A stretch of 64,000 bases of DNA from Chryseotalea sp. WA131a. Lineage in GTDB: Bacteria > Bacteroidota > Bacteroidia > Cytophagales > Cyclobacteriaceae. The DNA lies in the NCBI GenBank assembly GCA_025370075.1, contig CP073016.1, positions 124,001-188,000 on the forward strand. Direction: 5' to 3'. The notes beneath the pieces are model-generated. The model was given only the letters and a program-made list of their open reading frames with translations. It was not told the DNA's origin and ran no database searches. The translations under genes and the position numbers were made by a program. Shown here piece by piece: positions 1-8,735 of the stretch (position 1 is the first letter of the stretch; every line of letters starts with the position of its first letter).

Positions 1-1
1 A

Positions 2-283
2 AAACTGATGGGCACGTCTGCGTGGTATGCCCCGGGCTCGGCTGCCGCACAAATGGTGGAAGCAATTGTGCGCGATCAACGCAGAGTGTTGCCTGTATGT
101 ATGCAACTAGATGGCGAATACGGGATCAAAAATTGTTACTTGGGCGTGCCCGTAATCTTGGGCAAAAACGGTATCGAAAAAGTGATTGAATTGGAGTTGA
201 ATGCCGAAGAGAAAGCGCTCTTGGAAACCAGCCGCCAGCATGTGACGGAGGTGATGGAAGTATTGGAGAAGTTGGGGAAATAA
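2..283 (+). CDS. mdh: malate dehydrogenase, C-terminal part
   Basis: The frame is open from the window edge, so the 5' end is missing. The visible 94 residues match the C-terminal region of Bacteroidota NAD-dependent malate dehydrogenase (TCA cycle, cytoplasm): they begin KLMGTSAWYAPG and contain CYLGVPVILGKNGIEK and a charged helical tail ending in VLEKLGK. In lactate/malate dehydrogenases this segment closes the substrate pocket and forms part of the subunit interface. A terminator-like hairpin follows 20 bp after the stop. It lies outside the cassette array and is a chromosomal anchor. Confidence 0.9.
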   Translation, partial: KLMGTSAWYAPGSAAAQMVEAIVRDQRRVLPVCMQLDGEYGIKNCYLGVPVILGKNGIEKVIELELNAEEKALLETSRQHVTEVMEVLEKLGK

Positions 284-302
284 CGAATTAGTTTTTTAGC
301 AA

Positions 303-344
303 AAAGGCACAAAGACGTCAACGTTTTTGTGCCTTTGTTTTTTT
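303..344 (+). terminator. Rho-independent terminator after mdh
   Basis: An 11-bp perfect stem, AAAGGCACAAA (303-313) with TTTGTGCCTTT (326-336), is followed by a run of eight T. Position and orientation fit termination of mdh. Confidence 0.75.
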
Positions 345-420
345 ATGTGATTTTTCTTCGAGATCAAAGAACTATTTGGTATGCTTTCCTCATCCCACTA
401 ATCAGTAAACTCCAGGTAAA

Positions 421-2451
421 ATGTTCAAAATCGCCTTTACGATACTTCTCAGCATTCAACTGGGGTATTCACAAATTACCGTAAAAGGAAAAGTAGTCAG
501 TCAAACGGATCAGAAGCCTATTGCCTACGTCAATGTTGGAATAGTAAACACCGGGTTCGGGACGATTTCCAACGAAGATGGTTCGTTCTCACTGCAAGTG
601 CCCCAACTCAATTTGAAAGACACGCTTCGTTTTTCTGGAATTGGGTATGGTAAAAGAAGTATTCCGATTCAATCATTTCTCACAAAAGACGTCATCGTTT
701 ATTTGAAGGAACACGTTACACAATTGAACGAAGTCACCGTCACCTCAAAAAAAGAAAAGAACAAAACGTTTGAATTGGGAAATAGAAAGTCGCGAGGGGG
801 AACACTTGAAACCGACACGATTTATGCAGGTTCGGCAACGGCTCTCTTGATTGAAAACAAAAATCCCGTACAAAAAGGCTTTTCATTTCCAGTTTACTTA
901 CAAAGTGCAAGCATCCGGATTTTCAGAAACAATTTGCCAGCCTTCAAAATGCGCGTTCGGCTGTATTCAGTTGATAAAATTACAAAATCGCCTGATGAAG
1001 ACCTTCTAAAAAAAAGCGTTGTAGTTGAATCGACCATGCGAAATGGTTGGTTGACGTTTGACCTTTCTGAATTTCAGTATCTAATCAAGGAACCTTTCTT
1101 TATCGCCTTTGAGCAAATTCTTACCAAAACCGATAGAGCCCAGGTTGCAAAAGGCTACCAAGACTTTATCAAAAAGCACCCCGACCGGTTGCGCATTGAC
1201 ACGGTTGTCTTTGAGGGTAAAAAGCAAGTGCGGCAGCGAGTGGGGATGAGTGGTATTGACTTGCCCGGAACATTTATTGGAATAGCTCCGGGCGAAGCGG
1301 CCAGCAAATTATATAGCTGCTTTACTCGAAACACGAGCTTTGACAAGTGGGAAAAAGTGCGCGGGACTTTAGCTGCCACTGTAACGGTGAGCAACCAGCC
1401 TCCAGCCTCCCAAGCAGTTTCCACTATCGCGCCAGAAAAGCCTTGCCAAGAAAGCAGTGCGGCATGTGCCGCCATAGAAGATTGCAACAATTTTTTAGGC
1501 GAATCAAACGTAAATGGTTTGCAGCTTTGCGTAAGCATAAAAGGCAAAATAAAACTATCGCGAGGGTTTGGATTGGCTGACGTTGAAAACAAACTGCCAG
1601 TAACCCCTAACACTCGCTTTCGCATCAACAGTGTATCAAAAGCGGTAACCTCGGCCGCGCTGATAAAACTGTTATCTGAAAATAAATTGGATTTGGATGC
1701 GCCTATACAAAAATACATTCCTTCATTTCCATTGAAGAAATATTCATTTACTACTCGCCAACTGGCTGGACACTTGGCTGGTATTCGAGATTACCACGAA
1801 AATGACTTGAGCGACTTAGTTCGTACCGAACATTATGAAACGGCCACTCAAGCTATCAAGATTTTTGAAAATGATAGCTTGCTGTTTAAGCCTGGCTCAC
1901 AATTCCACTATTCTACATTTGGTTGGAATTTGATTGGAGCCGTGATTGAAGGCGCGAGCGGCCAAAACTATTTGGATTACATGCAGGAACATATATGGAA
2001 GCCAATGGCAATGATGAATACGGGTGGTGATGACAACACCAAAAACATTTCCGAAAGAAGTAAGTTTTATGACGCCACGGGAGAAGAGAATAACTATGGT
2101 GATTTTAGCTACAAGTACCCAGGCGGTGGACTTTTATCAACAGCCGAAGATTTAGTAAAATTTGGCAATGAATTATTATATGGTAATACGCTCAATCCCA
2201 CGCTGACCAAAAAGCTATTTGAAACACAATTTACTTCATGGAATAAGGTAACTGACTATGGAATGGGTTGGTACATTGGGAAGGATAAGAATGGCCATCG
2301 CATTTGGTACCACGCAGGCGATATGTTGAGCAGCAGTTCATATTTAATTATCTATCCGGACGATGACATCGTTATTGCTTTCTTGGCCAATTCACAAGAA
2401 GGAGTTTTGTTTGATATGGAGAAGATTGGGGAGATGTTTTATACCAGATAA
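421..2451 (+). CDS. exported CarboxypepD_reg / beta-lactamase-family serine hydrolase
   Basis: A 676-residue protein. Residues 1-18 are a signal peptide. Residues about 20-110 are a CarboxypepD_reg-like beta-sandwich (KGKVVSQTDQKPIAYVNV...), as at the N-terminus of many Bacteroidota outer-membrane proteins. Residues about 365-676 are a class C beta-lactamase / D-Ala-D-Ala peptidase-like domain with the catalytic triad of motifs: S404-V-S-K407, Y497-S, and H631-A-G. The family cleaves or transfers peptides or esters; the substrate here is unknown. It is probably periplasmic or surface-associated. The start is well supported by the signal peptide. Monocistronic, chromosomal, outside the array. 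Confidence 0.85.
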   Translation: MFKIAFTILLSIQLGYSQITVKGKVVSQTDQKPIAYVNVGIVNTGFGTISNEDGSFSLQVPQLNLKDTLRFSGIGYGKRSIPIQSFLTKDVIVYLKEHVTQLNEVTVTSKKEKNKTFELGNRKSRGGTLETDTIYAGSATALLIENKNPVQKGFSFPVYLQSASIRIFRNNLPAFKMRVRLYSVDKITKSPDEDLLKKSVVVESTMRNGWLTFDLSEFQYLIKEPFFIAFEQILTKTDRAQVAKGYQDFIKKHPDRLRIDTVVFEGKKQVRQRVGMSGIDLPGTFIGIAPGEAASKLYSCFTRNTSFDKWEKVRGTLAATVTVSNQPPASQAVSTIAPEKPCQESSAACAAIEDCNNFLGESNVNGLQLCVSIKGKIKLSRGFGLADVENKLPVTPNTRFRINSVSKAVTSAALIKLLSENKLDLDAPIQKYIPSFPLKKYSFTTRQLAGHLAGIRDYHENDLSDLVRTEHYETATQAIKIFENDSLLFKPGSQFHYSTFGWNLIGAVIEGASGQNYLDYMQEHIWKPMAMMNTGGDDNTKNISERSKFYDATGEENNYGDFSYKYPGGGLLSTAEDLVKFGNELLYGNTLNPTLTKKLFETQFTSWNKVTDYGMGWYIGKDKNGHRIWYHAGDMLSSSSYLIIYPDDDIVIAFLANSQEGVLFDMEKIGEMFYTR

Positions 2452-2465
2452 CGGAAATATCTTTT

Positions 2466-2987
2466 TCATCTTTTAAAAGAATCAATTGGGTTAAGATAAA
2501 ACATTTTCTTCCAACCCTGCTGAGATCCATCAATTCTCCAAACATAAGGTATCAAAGTCACGATTGAATAATGGAGATGTGGCTGTTTTCCTATTGCATT
2601 GCCAGTAGTGCCTACCGTTCCCAACTTCTCACCAACGCTTAAACACGAAAACGAACTCGTAGATATATTCTCCAGATGTGCAAAGTAATGCACCTTCCAC
2701 TTTGGCCCGAGCAGCAACACCACATTGCCGCCAAGCAGAATATTGCCTGTGTACAAAACTATACCAGAAGTTGAGGCTATTACTGGCGTTCCCTGCTTAG
2801 CAAAGATATCAACCCCTTTGTGCGTGCCCGACTTTCCCCACGGATAATACCAATACGAATTAGGGTGATAGCTTTTGGAATTCGCTCCTTCCACCGGCAT
2901 GTTAAAATTTTCTGGAATCAAAAAGCCAATGGCGAGAAATAAGATCAGTGAAAAAATAAGCTTATGTCTGGTCTTAAATCTTGACAT
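2466..2987 (-). CDS. M23-family (LytM-like) peptidase
   Basis: A 173-residue protein with an N-terminal hydrophobic segment (residues 10-25), so probably exported or membrane-anchored. The LytM/M23 zinc site is visible: H56-x3-D60 (HKGVD) and H137-L-H139, with an intervening H100/H104 region. M23 enzymes cut peptide cross-links in peptidoglycan or act as scaffolds. It lies 3 bp downstream of the methyltransferase gene on the same strand, so the two are likely co-transcribed. The zinc ligands look intact, which favours an active enzyme. Confidence 0.85.
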   Translation of the reverse strand: MSRFKTRHKLIFSLILFLAIGFLIPENFNMPVEGANSKSYHPNSYWYYPWGKSGTHKGVDIFAKQGTPVIASTSGIVLYTGNILLGGNVVLLLGPKWKVHYFAHLENISTSSFSCLSVGEKLGTVGTTGNAIGKQPHLHYSIVTLIPYVWRIDGSQQGWKKMFYLNPIDSFKR

Positions 2988-2990
2988 CGC

Positions 2991-3770
2991 TCAACCTTTC
3001 TTCCCCACATACAAAACCTCCTTGCGCTCTACGCCAAAATACGTTGCCTTTTCTTCCGTGAGGTCGGCTGCGAATGTATTTTGTGTAGCATGCAGTCCGG
3101 CTTGTTCTATTCTTTTGGAATAGTCTTTTCCAAACTTGCGCACATGGTCATCTTGGCCGAAGGCTTTTTCGCGGGCGCGTGGGTCGGTGATGGAGTTGTC
3201 TTCGAATGTCACTTCTGGAATGGGATGAAAAAAAGGAACTTGCAAAATGGCCCAGCCACCTGGCTTTAGCACACGGTTGATTTCGCTCATGGCTTTGATG
3301 TCGTTTTGCACATGCTCCAACACGTGGTTGCACAGCACGGCATCAAAATGATTTTCACCAAACGGTATTTGATGGATGTCCATCTTTACTTTGGCTAGAG
3401 GAGATTCTATATCTGCTGTGATGTAGCCCTCACCATGCAGCTTCTCGAAAGGTTTCATAAAGCAAGGTTCGGGTGCGATGTGCAGCACCTTCAATTTTGC
3501 AGAAAAGAAATTCGTTTTATCGCGCAGGTAAAGCCAAATCAACCGGTGGCGCTCTAAACTTAAACAATTAGGACAAAGTGCGTTTGGTCGGGGATTGATT
3601 CTGCCATACGGCAAGAACGAGCGGTATGGATGGTTGCAGATGGGGCACTCTACATTTTTGCCTGCATAAAAAATACCCAATACTTTTAGGCCAATACCAC
3701 TGAGCCGCTGCAAATATTTTCGGGGCACAAAGCGAATGACCCACGCGATAACTTTTTTCATTGGGGGCAA
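2991..3770 (-). CDS. class I SAM-dependent methyltransferase with N-terminal zinc ribbon
   Basis: A 259-residue protein. Residues about 40-72 hold a four-cysteine zinc-ribbon-like module (CPIC ... CPNC). Residues about 90-200 are a Rossmann methyltransferase fold, with a motif I-like strand (VLHIAPEP), an acidic residue after the second strand (TADIES), and the typical FDAVLCNHVLEHV and LKPGGWAILQVP motifs. The substrate cannot be read from sequence. First gene of a two-gene unit with the M23 peptidase. It is the last clearly chromosomal gene before the cassette array. Confidence 0.8.
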   Translation of the reverse strand: MPPMKKVIAWVIRFVPRKYLQRLSGIGLKVLGIFYAGKNVECPICNHPYRSFLPYGRINPRPNALCPNCLSLERHRLIWLYLRDKTNFFSAKLKVLHIAPEPCFMKPFEKLHGEGYITADIESPLAKVKMDIHQIPFGENHFDAVLCNHVLEHVQNDIKAMSEINRVLKPGGWAILQVPFFHPIPEVTFEDNSITDPRAREKAFGQDDHVRKFGKDYSKRIEQAGLHATQNTFAADLTEEKATYFGVERKEVLYVGKKG

Positions 3771-4167
3771 AGATAGTGGTTATGGGAAGTAAGAAGGAAT
3801 GTAAATTGGGAGATGCCTAAATTTTTGTAGGAATTCCTTCAGTGTTGTCCATGATATCAAGATTAAGCTTACTTGCTATTTTTTTCATTTCGTGAATCAA
3901 ATCATTCTTGTTCTCTTTGGTCATCAAATGTATTTTATCGTTCTCAGAAAATTTCAAATATCCATCAAAAACTTCTTTTTGAATAGTGGTTGACCTTGCT
4001 CGCGAGTTCATGGTTTGAGTCACTTTACTTTTTATGATGGATAGATAATCGATGGATTCAAACTTTTCTTTTTCACCGTGCTTCATTCCCAAAATCCACA
4101 AATAATCATGATAAAGCTTATCATCAAAATCAATTGTCAATCGATAATGAGTGGTGAATATTATTAA

Positions 4168-5419
4168 GGGTATCTCTAAAAACCCTACGAAATTATCTAT
4201 AAATTTTGTTTCTTGAGAAAAAGGAGAAAATAGATGAAAAATAAATCGAGAGGATTATTTGATGAGCAGTTTCGGTTGGATAAAATCGGTAAGCAAAACG
4301 ATCCATTGTTAAAATTGCAAGCCCACATTGACTTTGGGATTTTCCGCAAACCCTTGGAGGCACATTTTGAATCGGGAAAAGACAGAAGCCAAGGCGGTCG
4401 CCCTTCCTTTGATTATCTGATGATGTTCAAAATATTGATTTTGCAGCGCTATTATAATTTAAGCGATGACGGCACGGAATATGCGATTTTAGATCGTTTA
4501 TCGTTCATGCGTTTTTTAGGGTTGACCATATCTGATACGGTGCCCGATGCCAAAACAATCTGGAACTTTAAAAATGAACTTGCCAAAGGCAAGATGGTGG
4601 AGAAATTGTTTTCCTTGCTGGATAAAACCTTGAGCCAACGGGGTGTAATTCTTAACAAAGGCCGAATGATAGATGCCTCCATTGTGGAAGTCCCTATTCA
4701 ACGAAACAGCCGCGATGAGAACCAACAACTCAATGAGGGGATTATTCCCCCAGATTGGAAAGATAAAGAAAACAAGCTACGCCAGAAAGATATTGATGCC
4801 AAATGGGTTACGCACAATGGAAAAAGTTACTATGGGTATAAAGACCATGTGAAAGCCGATGCGCGCACCAAACTCATTACGGGTTATAAGGTAACCCCTG
4901 CCAATGTTCACGATAGTGAAATGATTGGACCATTGATTGACAAAAGGGATCGCGGACAAAAAGTATATGCTGATAGTGCTTATCGGAGTGAGAAAATTGA
5001 AAAAGAGTTGAACGGAAAAAATATGACCTCCATGATCCATGAAAAAGGATACCGCAATAAACCCCTTACCAATGCGCAGCAAAAGCGCAACAAGAAGAAA
5101 TCAAAGACAAGGGCAAGAGTGGAGCACATTTTTGGGTTCATGACCAACTCGATGAACCGAATGTATATCCGATGCCGAAACTTTGTGAGGGCCAAAGCAA
5201 CGATTGGTTTAATGAACCTCACCTACAATTTGTTCAGGCTAACGCAGATAAAAGTGAACTTGAATGGCCGATAGTTTGACCAAATGGTCAATCATCATCC
5301 TGCCAAGGGTGAAAAGAAAAAGTCAAAAGAGCCCTTAATCACTATTTTTTAAGATTGCAAAGAAAAAATTCGATAAACTAGGAAGTGAAAAAATTTAAAA
5401 CGGGTTTTTAGAGATGCCC
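4168..5419 (+). mobile_element. IS5-family insertion sequence, 1252 bp
   Basis: Terminal inverted repeats GGGTATCTCTAAAAACCC (4168-4185) and GGGTTTTTAGAGATGCCC (5402-5419) match with one difference. They are flanked by a TTAA target duplication at 4164-4167 and 5420-5423. One full-length transposase gene lies inside. The duplication and intact frame suggest a recent insertion into the leftmost cassette gene. Confidence 0.92.
4234..5274 (+). CDS. IS5-family DDE transposase
   Basis: A 346-residue transposase, full length for the family. An N-terminal DUF772-like region (about 15-110, with GGRPSFDYLMMFKILILQ) precedes an RNase H-like DDE core: D in RMIDASIVEVP, D in VYADSAYRS, and E in ARVEHIFGFM. 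It catalyses cut-and-paste or copy-type transposition of the surrounding IS. The start ATG is at 4234, preceded by an AAAGGAG-like ribosome site (gaaaaaggagaaaat), which fixes the start. Confidence 0.93.
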   Translation: MKNKSRGLFDEQFRLDKIGKQNDPLLKLQAHIDFGIFRKPLEAHFESGKDRSQGGRPSFDYLMMFKILILQRYYNLSDDGTEYAILDRLSFMRFLGLTISDTVPDAKTIWNFKNELAKGKMVEKLFSLLDKTLSQRGVILNKGRMIDASIVEVPIQRNSRDENQQLNEGIIPPDWKDKENKLRQKDIDAKWVTHNGKSYYGYKDHVKADARTKLITGYKVTPANVHDSEMIGPLIDKRDRGQKVYADSAYRSEKIEKELNGKNMTSMIHEKGYRNKPLTNAQQKRNKKKSKTRARVEHIFGFMTNSMNRMYIRCRNFVRAKATIGLMNLTYNLFRLTQIKVNLNGR

Positions 5420-5617
5420 TTAATTGACTCGTAATCTTAACCCTCATTACTAACACGCATCTATAAAGATAATATTTTTTATTAATTGGACACATTAATT
5501 CAATATAAAGTTGGAATGCAGATTGGCTCTTTTGCTTGCTTTGGTCTCGCGTGGAAAGTGCGGCAAGCAAATGTGCCAATGTTCGAAGCGCTGAATCTGT
5601 CCCGCGGCATTGTGCAT

Positions 5618-5743
5618 AACGTTTCATGCTTAAGTCAGTAGCGGGATTTTGAAACTGCGTCCTGTCCCGCAAGCACAACTAAATTTAAGTAAACGAAACG
5701 AACTTGCCAACACGTCACCCCGCTATTGCATAAGCATAGTGTT
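5618..5743 (-). repeat. attC-like site 1 (family H)
   Basis: 126 bp. Arms TGCTTAAGTCAGTAGCGGG / CCCCGCTATTGCATAAGCA. It is the downstream site of the MORN/TPR cassette, whose start-end pair is GTTGTGGGTA(A/G)TGC. Same family as site 28. Confidence 0.85.
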
Positions 5744-5756
5744 GTGGGTAGTGCTT

Positions 5757-6835
5757 TCACTCACAATATTTTTTTAAGGCATCTAATATCATCGGTTTAT
5801 TGTCGCCAAGCTCTAAACCTTTCTTTAGGTCAGAGCATATTTTTATTTTCTCCTCTTGAGGTATTTCTACTTTGTCCTTTGCTGCTAAAACTGTAACTCC
5901 ACTATTTTTACTCAAAGTTCTTCTGTCTTTGAATTCATACTTCCTAAGTCTCGCAAAAGCTCGGTTGCTCAACGATTCCATGTACATTGGTTCGAGATCA
6001 ACCGCTTTATCATAATCCTTTATCGCTTCGTCAAACTTGAAATTGTATAGATATGCTGTCCCACGATGAAAATATGCGTCACTATAATTTGGATTAATTT
6101 CAATTGCTTTCTCATAAGACTTTATTGCGCCTTGATAATTCTCCTCGTTAAACATTTTAATTCCGCTCGACAAATATTTGTGAAACTTGTCATCTTCCTT
6201 GGTCGCGCCTATTACTTCGCCTAGTTTAAAACTTGTCTGCCGCTTGAGTTGGCCTGTCGAATACCACTCTTTCCAAAGCCCATCGTCTTTTCCATTCACG
6301 AAATTTCCTTCCTGATGAAGTGTCCCGTTCATAAAGTACTCTTTAGATTCTCCTGTTTCACCGCCATTGACATAATGAGTAAAATAACTCAAATTTCCAT
6401 TTGGGTAATAAACATTTCTTCGACCTTCAAGTACACCATCTTTCAGCGTTCCGTCCCCTTGTTTTTTTCCATTGAAAAAATAGTCAATGAATTGTCCAGA
6501 ATAAGGAGAAGCCGATTTGGAGAGATACCATTTTCCGCCTTTCCTCTCCATTTGCTTCGTGTCGGAATTCTCTTTACTTCCTCTGGTCGCTTGAAGAACT
6601 CCTTAGTTATAATGAAAATAATTTTGTCAATGTCGTTGTAACCGTGCTTTGCAATTTCTTCCTTTTTTGTCACGACCGTCAGAGTTTCAATATCCGTCTC
6701 GGCAAGTGTTCCTTCTTTCGGGTCAGGATCTTTTAGCACGGGAATAGAGTCCACGATATACAAGACCTTCTCTGACCCTTGGCCATAAGTTGTCAAGGTG
6801 AAAATTGTCAAAGTAAAAATTATTAGTCCCTTCAT
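5757..6835 (-). pseudogene. MORN-like/TPR exported protein, frameshifted
   Basis: A gene starting at 6835 (MKGLIIFTLTIFTLTTYGQ, a signal peptide) runs in one frame to about 6553 and then continues in another frame (MERKGGKWYLS...) to 5757. The N-terminal part resembles the plug-like segment with VDSIPV...IIFIITKE. The second part has toxin_15/MORN-variant repeats (NGKKQGDGTLKDG, VNGKDDGLWKEWY, about residues 95-190 of the composite) and then TPR repeats (YQGAIKSYEKAIEINPNYSDAY). A single-base change near 6550 (CGAAGCAAATGG region) would give one continuous protein of about 359 residues. Probably periplasmic or surface-bound; the function is unknown. Frameshift or sequencing error cannot be told apart here. 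Confidence 0.7.
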
Positions 6836-6869
6836 TAGATGTCTACATTTTCTTGAAAGCATTACCCAC

Positions 6870-6992
6870 AACGTGAGTATTTGCGTTCGAGCGGGGCTTT
6901 CGAAGCCGCGTGGTGTCCCCGACACTGAACGCATTAAAGATACGAAAACGTTGGATTACGCGTCAACCCCGCTTGAAGCAAATACAGTTGTT
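6870..6992 (-). repeat. attC-like site 2 (family A)
   Basis: 123 bp. Arms TATTTGCGTTCGAGCGGGG / CCCCGCTTGAAGCAAATA. Downstream site of the two-gene 7008-7712 cassette, whose start and end pair as GTTGTGTGTA(A/G)TGCC. Confidence 0.88.
6935..6966 (-). promoter_or_regulatory. putative promoter inside attC-like site 2
   Basis: On the minus strand TTG (6964-6966), a 21-base spacer and TATCTTTA (6935-6942) approximate the Bacteroidota promoter TTTG-N19/21-TAnnTTTG. It lies in the terminal loop of the site and points at the next cassette gene (5757-6835). The same arrangement recurs in all family A sites. Confidence 0.5.
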
Positions 6993-7007
6993 GTGTGTAG
7001 TGCCGCA

Positions 7008-7184
7008 TTAACTCACTTTTATTCGTGGACGTCTCTTTTGACTTTTTTTAATTCGGTCAATCATGTTTGCTTTTTTTAATTTGTCCGCCTTAATAAAGTC
7101 GCTAATCATTTTTCTTTCTTTCTCTGTCAGTGGTCTAGGGTCAACTACAAAGTCTACGTTTAAAGGTTCTTTAATCAGTCCCAT
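7008..7184 (-). CDS. small basic protein, possible antitoxin or partner
   Basis: 58 residues, starting at ATG 7182-7184 only 3 bp after the stop of the upstream 174-residue gene, so translationally coupled. It begins MGLIKEPLNVDFVVDPRPLT and ends in a lysine/arginine-rich tail (KKSQKRRPRIKVS). A helical charged region follows residue 20. I recognise no named domain. Size, charge and tight coupling would suit an antitoxin or accessory subunit, but order (larger gene first) and sequence do not prove it. The stop lies 18 bp from the cassette junction. Confidence 0.7.
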   Translation of the reverse strand: MGLIKEPLNVDFVVDPRPLTEKERKMISDFIKADKLKKANMIDRIKKSQKRRPRIKVS

Positions 7185-7187
7185 ATG

Positions 7188-7712
7188 TCAGTCGTTAAAG
7201 TATTTGTCAATAAGTCTTAATGAAGTCTCGGGTGTAATAACCATAAGAGTCCCTCCAAAGTGAACGGCACCTAATGATTTAATGTAATGCTCGATTAATT
7301 GAGTTTTAGAGTTAAACGAAAGGTATCCACCGCCACCTCTTTGGTATGAAACCCTACAAGCAAAGGCAACTAAATTGCCAGGCACACCTAAATATGCCTT
7401 GTCTTTTCCTTTATTGAATGGGGCACTTTCAATTAAGTGCATGTAAACATGGTCGTCTCTGAAGGTTATGCTAATCAGTCCTTGGATATTAGTACTTCCC
7501 GAAATTGTCAGTTTATAGACCTCTTTTTCCGGAGCCTTAAGTTCTGATTTCCAGTCAAATAACCACCCACTTTTCTTGGTTATTCCTTTTATTTCGTCTC
7601 TCGTCAATAAGGAAACGTCAGTTTTAAAGCTGTCGCCTGTTTTTACGTTTTCAATCGAATTTGTTAGCTTATCTATAACAAAGTCGAGATGGTTAACTTT
7701 TACTTTTTTCAC
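7188..7712 (-). CDS. conserved hypothetical protein (first gene of a two-gene cassette)
   Basis: 174 residues, soluble, no signal peptide. It starts MKKVKVNHLDFVIDKLTNSIENV and has a mixed alpha/beta pattern, with GYLSFNSKTQLIEHYIKSLGA followed by HFGGTLMVITPETSLRLIDKY near the end. The glycine-rich AYLGVPGNLVAFACRVSYQ segment followed by a helix recalls the acetyl-CoA loop region of GNAT-like folds, but a clear Q/RxxGxG/A motif is absent, so this is only a suggestion. It shares one cassette with the 58-residue gene, which makes a toxin-antitoxin-like pair conceivable. Cassette ends pair as GTTGTGTGTA(A/G)TGCC. Confidence 0.75.
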   Translation of the reverse strand: MKKVKVNHLDFVIDKLTNSIENVKTGDSFKTDVSLLTRDEIKGITKKSGWLFDWKSELKAPEKEVYKLTISGSTNIQGLISITFRDDHVYMHLIESAPFNKGKDKAYLGVPGNLVAFACRVSYQRGGGGYLSFNSKTQLIEHYIKSLGAVHFGGTLMVITPETSLRLIDKYFND

Positions 7713-7777
7713 TCCACAATTTACAAAATTTTCTCCTCTTTTTCGATAGGACTTAATTGTCCCGCGGCATTACACAC

Positions 7778-7898
7778 AACGTAAATATTTGCGATCGGGC
7801 GGGAATTTAAAACTGCGTCCTGTCCCCAGCGCGAAACGGAATAAAGATAACAAAACTTTGAACTGCACGTCAACCCCGCCTGGCGCAAATATATTGTT
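7778..7898 (-). repeat. attC-like site 3 (family C)
   Basis: 121 bp. Arms AAATATTTGCGATCGGGCGGG / CCCCGCCTGGCGCAAATAT. Downstream site of the 7909-8427 cassette (GTTGGGCGT ends). Confidence 0.88.
7842..7873 (-). promoter_or_regulatory. putative promoter inside attC-like site 3
   Basis: Minus strand TTG (7871-7873), 21-base spacer, TATCTTTA (7842-7849). Same layout as in site 2 although the surrounding arms differ. It would read into the 7188-7712 gene. Confidence 0.5.
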
Positions 7899-7908
7899 GG
7901 GCGTTCGT

Positions 7909-8427
7909 TTACTTTCTCAACCTAAACGTGTTTAAAATTTCCTCTCCGATTTTTTTATAGCTGTCGTACTTTTCAATTTCAGAAGTGAATGTCACCAAAA
8001 AGGCTTTGTCATTTTTTATAAAGCATTTTGAAGAAATTTTTAGTTTCAGTTTACCTTGAGTCATTGCGTAAGTTGTCCTATAAAAGCTTTCGTTGCCAGT
8101 CTTTACAATTTCAGACTCCGAGACTTTAGCGTCAAGGGCAGCATTCTCCAACTGCTTGTCTGTAATTAGCTTATATTTTTCAAGGTCGATGTTTTGTCCG
8201 GCCAAGTTTTGAATAATAATGTTCACATTCTCCCTAAATTTGTCTGATTCGTTTTCTAATGGCGCAAAAAGAAGCAAGTCAGTGCCCATTGTCTTTGAGC
8301 TGTCCAACTGCCAATTTTTTGGGTACTTAATTTGATAAATTTTATTAACAAATTCGATGTCCTGAATTGTCTGCGAATAGCTAAGAGTCGTAAGTGCAAG
8401 AAGTAATGTTACCAAAATTATTTTCAT
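7909..8427 (-). CDS. exported PsbP/DcrB-like protein
   Basis: 172 residues with a clear signal peptide (MKIILVTLLLALTTLSYSQ). The mature part (YQIKYPKNWQLD ... VNIIIQNLAGQNIDLEKY ... FLVTFTSEIEKYDSYKKIGEEILNTF) matches the PsbP-like/DUF1795 pattern: an early YPxxW motif, a central antiparallel sheet and a C-terminal helix with YxxxxExILxTF. Such proteins are periplasmic or lipid-linked, of unclear role. Single-gene cassette. Its start GTTGGGCGTCAT and end pair with the one-base insertion variant seen in several cassettes. Confidence 0.75.
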   Translation of the reverse strand: MKIILVTLLLALTTLSYSQTIQDIEFVNKIYQIKYPKNWQLDSSKTMGTDLLLFAPLENESDKFRENVNIIIQNLAGQNIDLEKYKLITDKQLENAALDAKVSESEIVKTGNESFYRTTYAMTQGKLKLKISSKCFIKNDKAFLVTFTSEIEKYDSYKKIGEEILNTFRLRK

Positions 8428-8449
8428 ATCGTGTCTTTAAATGACGCCC

Positions 8450-8573
8450 AACGGTTTGCGGCTTTGCGAAGAAGCGGATTTCGGAGTACAAAACTGTCAA
8501 TATACCACAAAAGTTGATGCGAGGTAGGATGTTCAATTAATCACTGAACCCGCTTTTTTGCAAAACCGCTGTT
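8450..8573 (-). repeat. attC-like site 4 (family G)
   Basis: 124 bp. Arms GGTTTGCGGCTTTGCGAAG / GCTTTTTTGCAAAACCGCT. It is the downstream site of the very large 8571-19913 cassette (ends GTTACCTGC + AA or TG + GCC). Family shared with site 19. Confidence 0.8.
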
Positions 8574-8735
8574 ACCTGCTGGCCTTCTGATCACCGTGTC
8601 GCTGTATGCCTTGTAAATATTGAGTTTCTGTCTCATTGTCTGCTGTGTATGTCGGGCTGTGTGTTGGAGTATTTTTATTTTTTTGAAGCGTTGGGAAATT
8701 TTTTAAAAACAATTTTTGTTTGCGTTTGCAAACCA

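Larger units (their letters stand above)
3817..5447 (-). pseudogene. small conserved gene split by an IS5-family element
   Basis: Two pieces, 5424-5447 (eight codons, MRVKITSQ) and 3817-4167, rejoin exactly in frame when the IS and one TTAA copy are removed, giving 124 residues (375 nt with stop). The middle (TIDFDDKLYHDYLWILG) and the C-terminal SKLNLDIMDNTEGIP resemble small PH-like hypothetical proteins of Bacteroidota; that assignment is from memory and tentative. The gene is the leftmost cassette: its 5' end GTTATGCACAATGCC at site 1 has the expected A at position 11. No attC-like site is seen downstream, so its 3' end has been lost against the chromosome near 3.8 kb. Confidence 0.7.

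Noticed and set aside
1155..1718. Long minus-strand frame opposite the beta-lactamase-like gene
   Set aside because: It is a shadow of a well-supported plus-strand gene with catalytic motifs and has no recognisable product.
5349..5678. A 109-codon frame on the minus strand over the IS5 right end and site 1
   Set aside because: It crosses a recombination site and an IS terminus; only the eight codons from 5447 belong to the disrupted gene.
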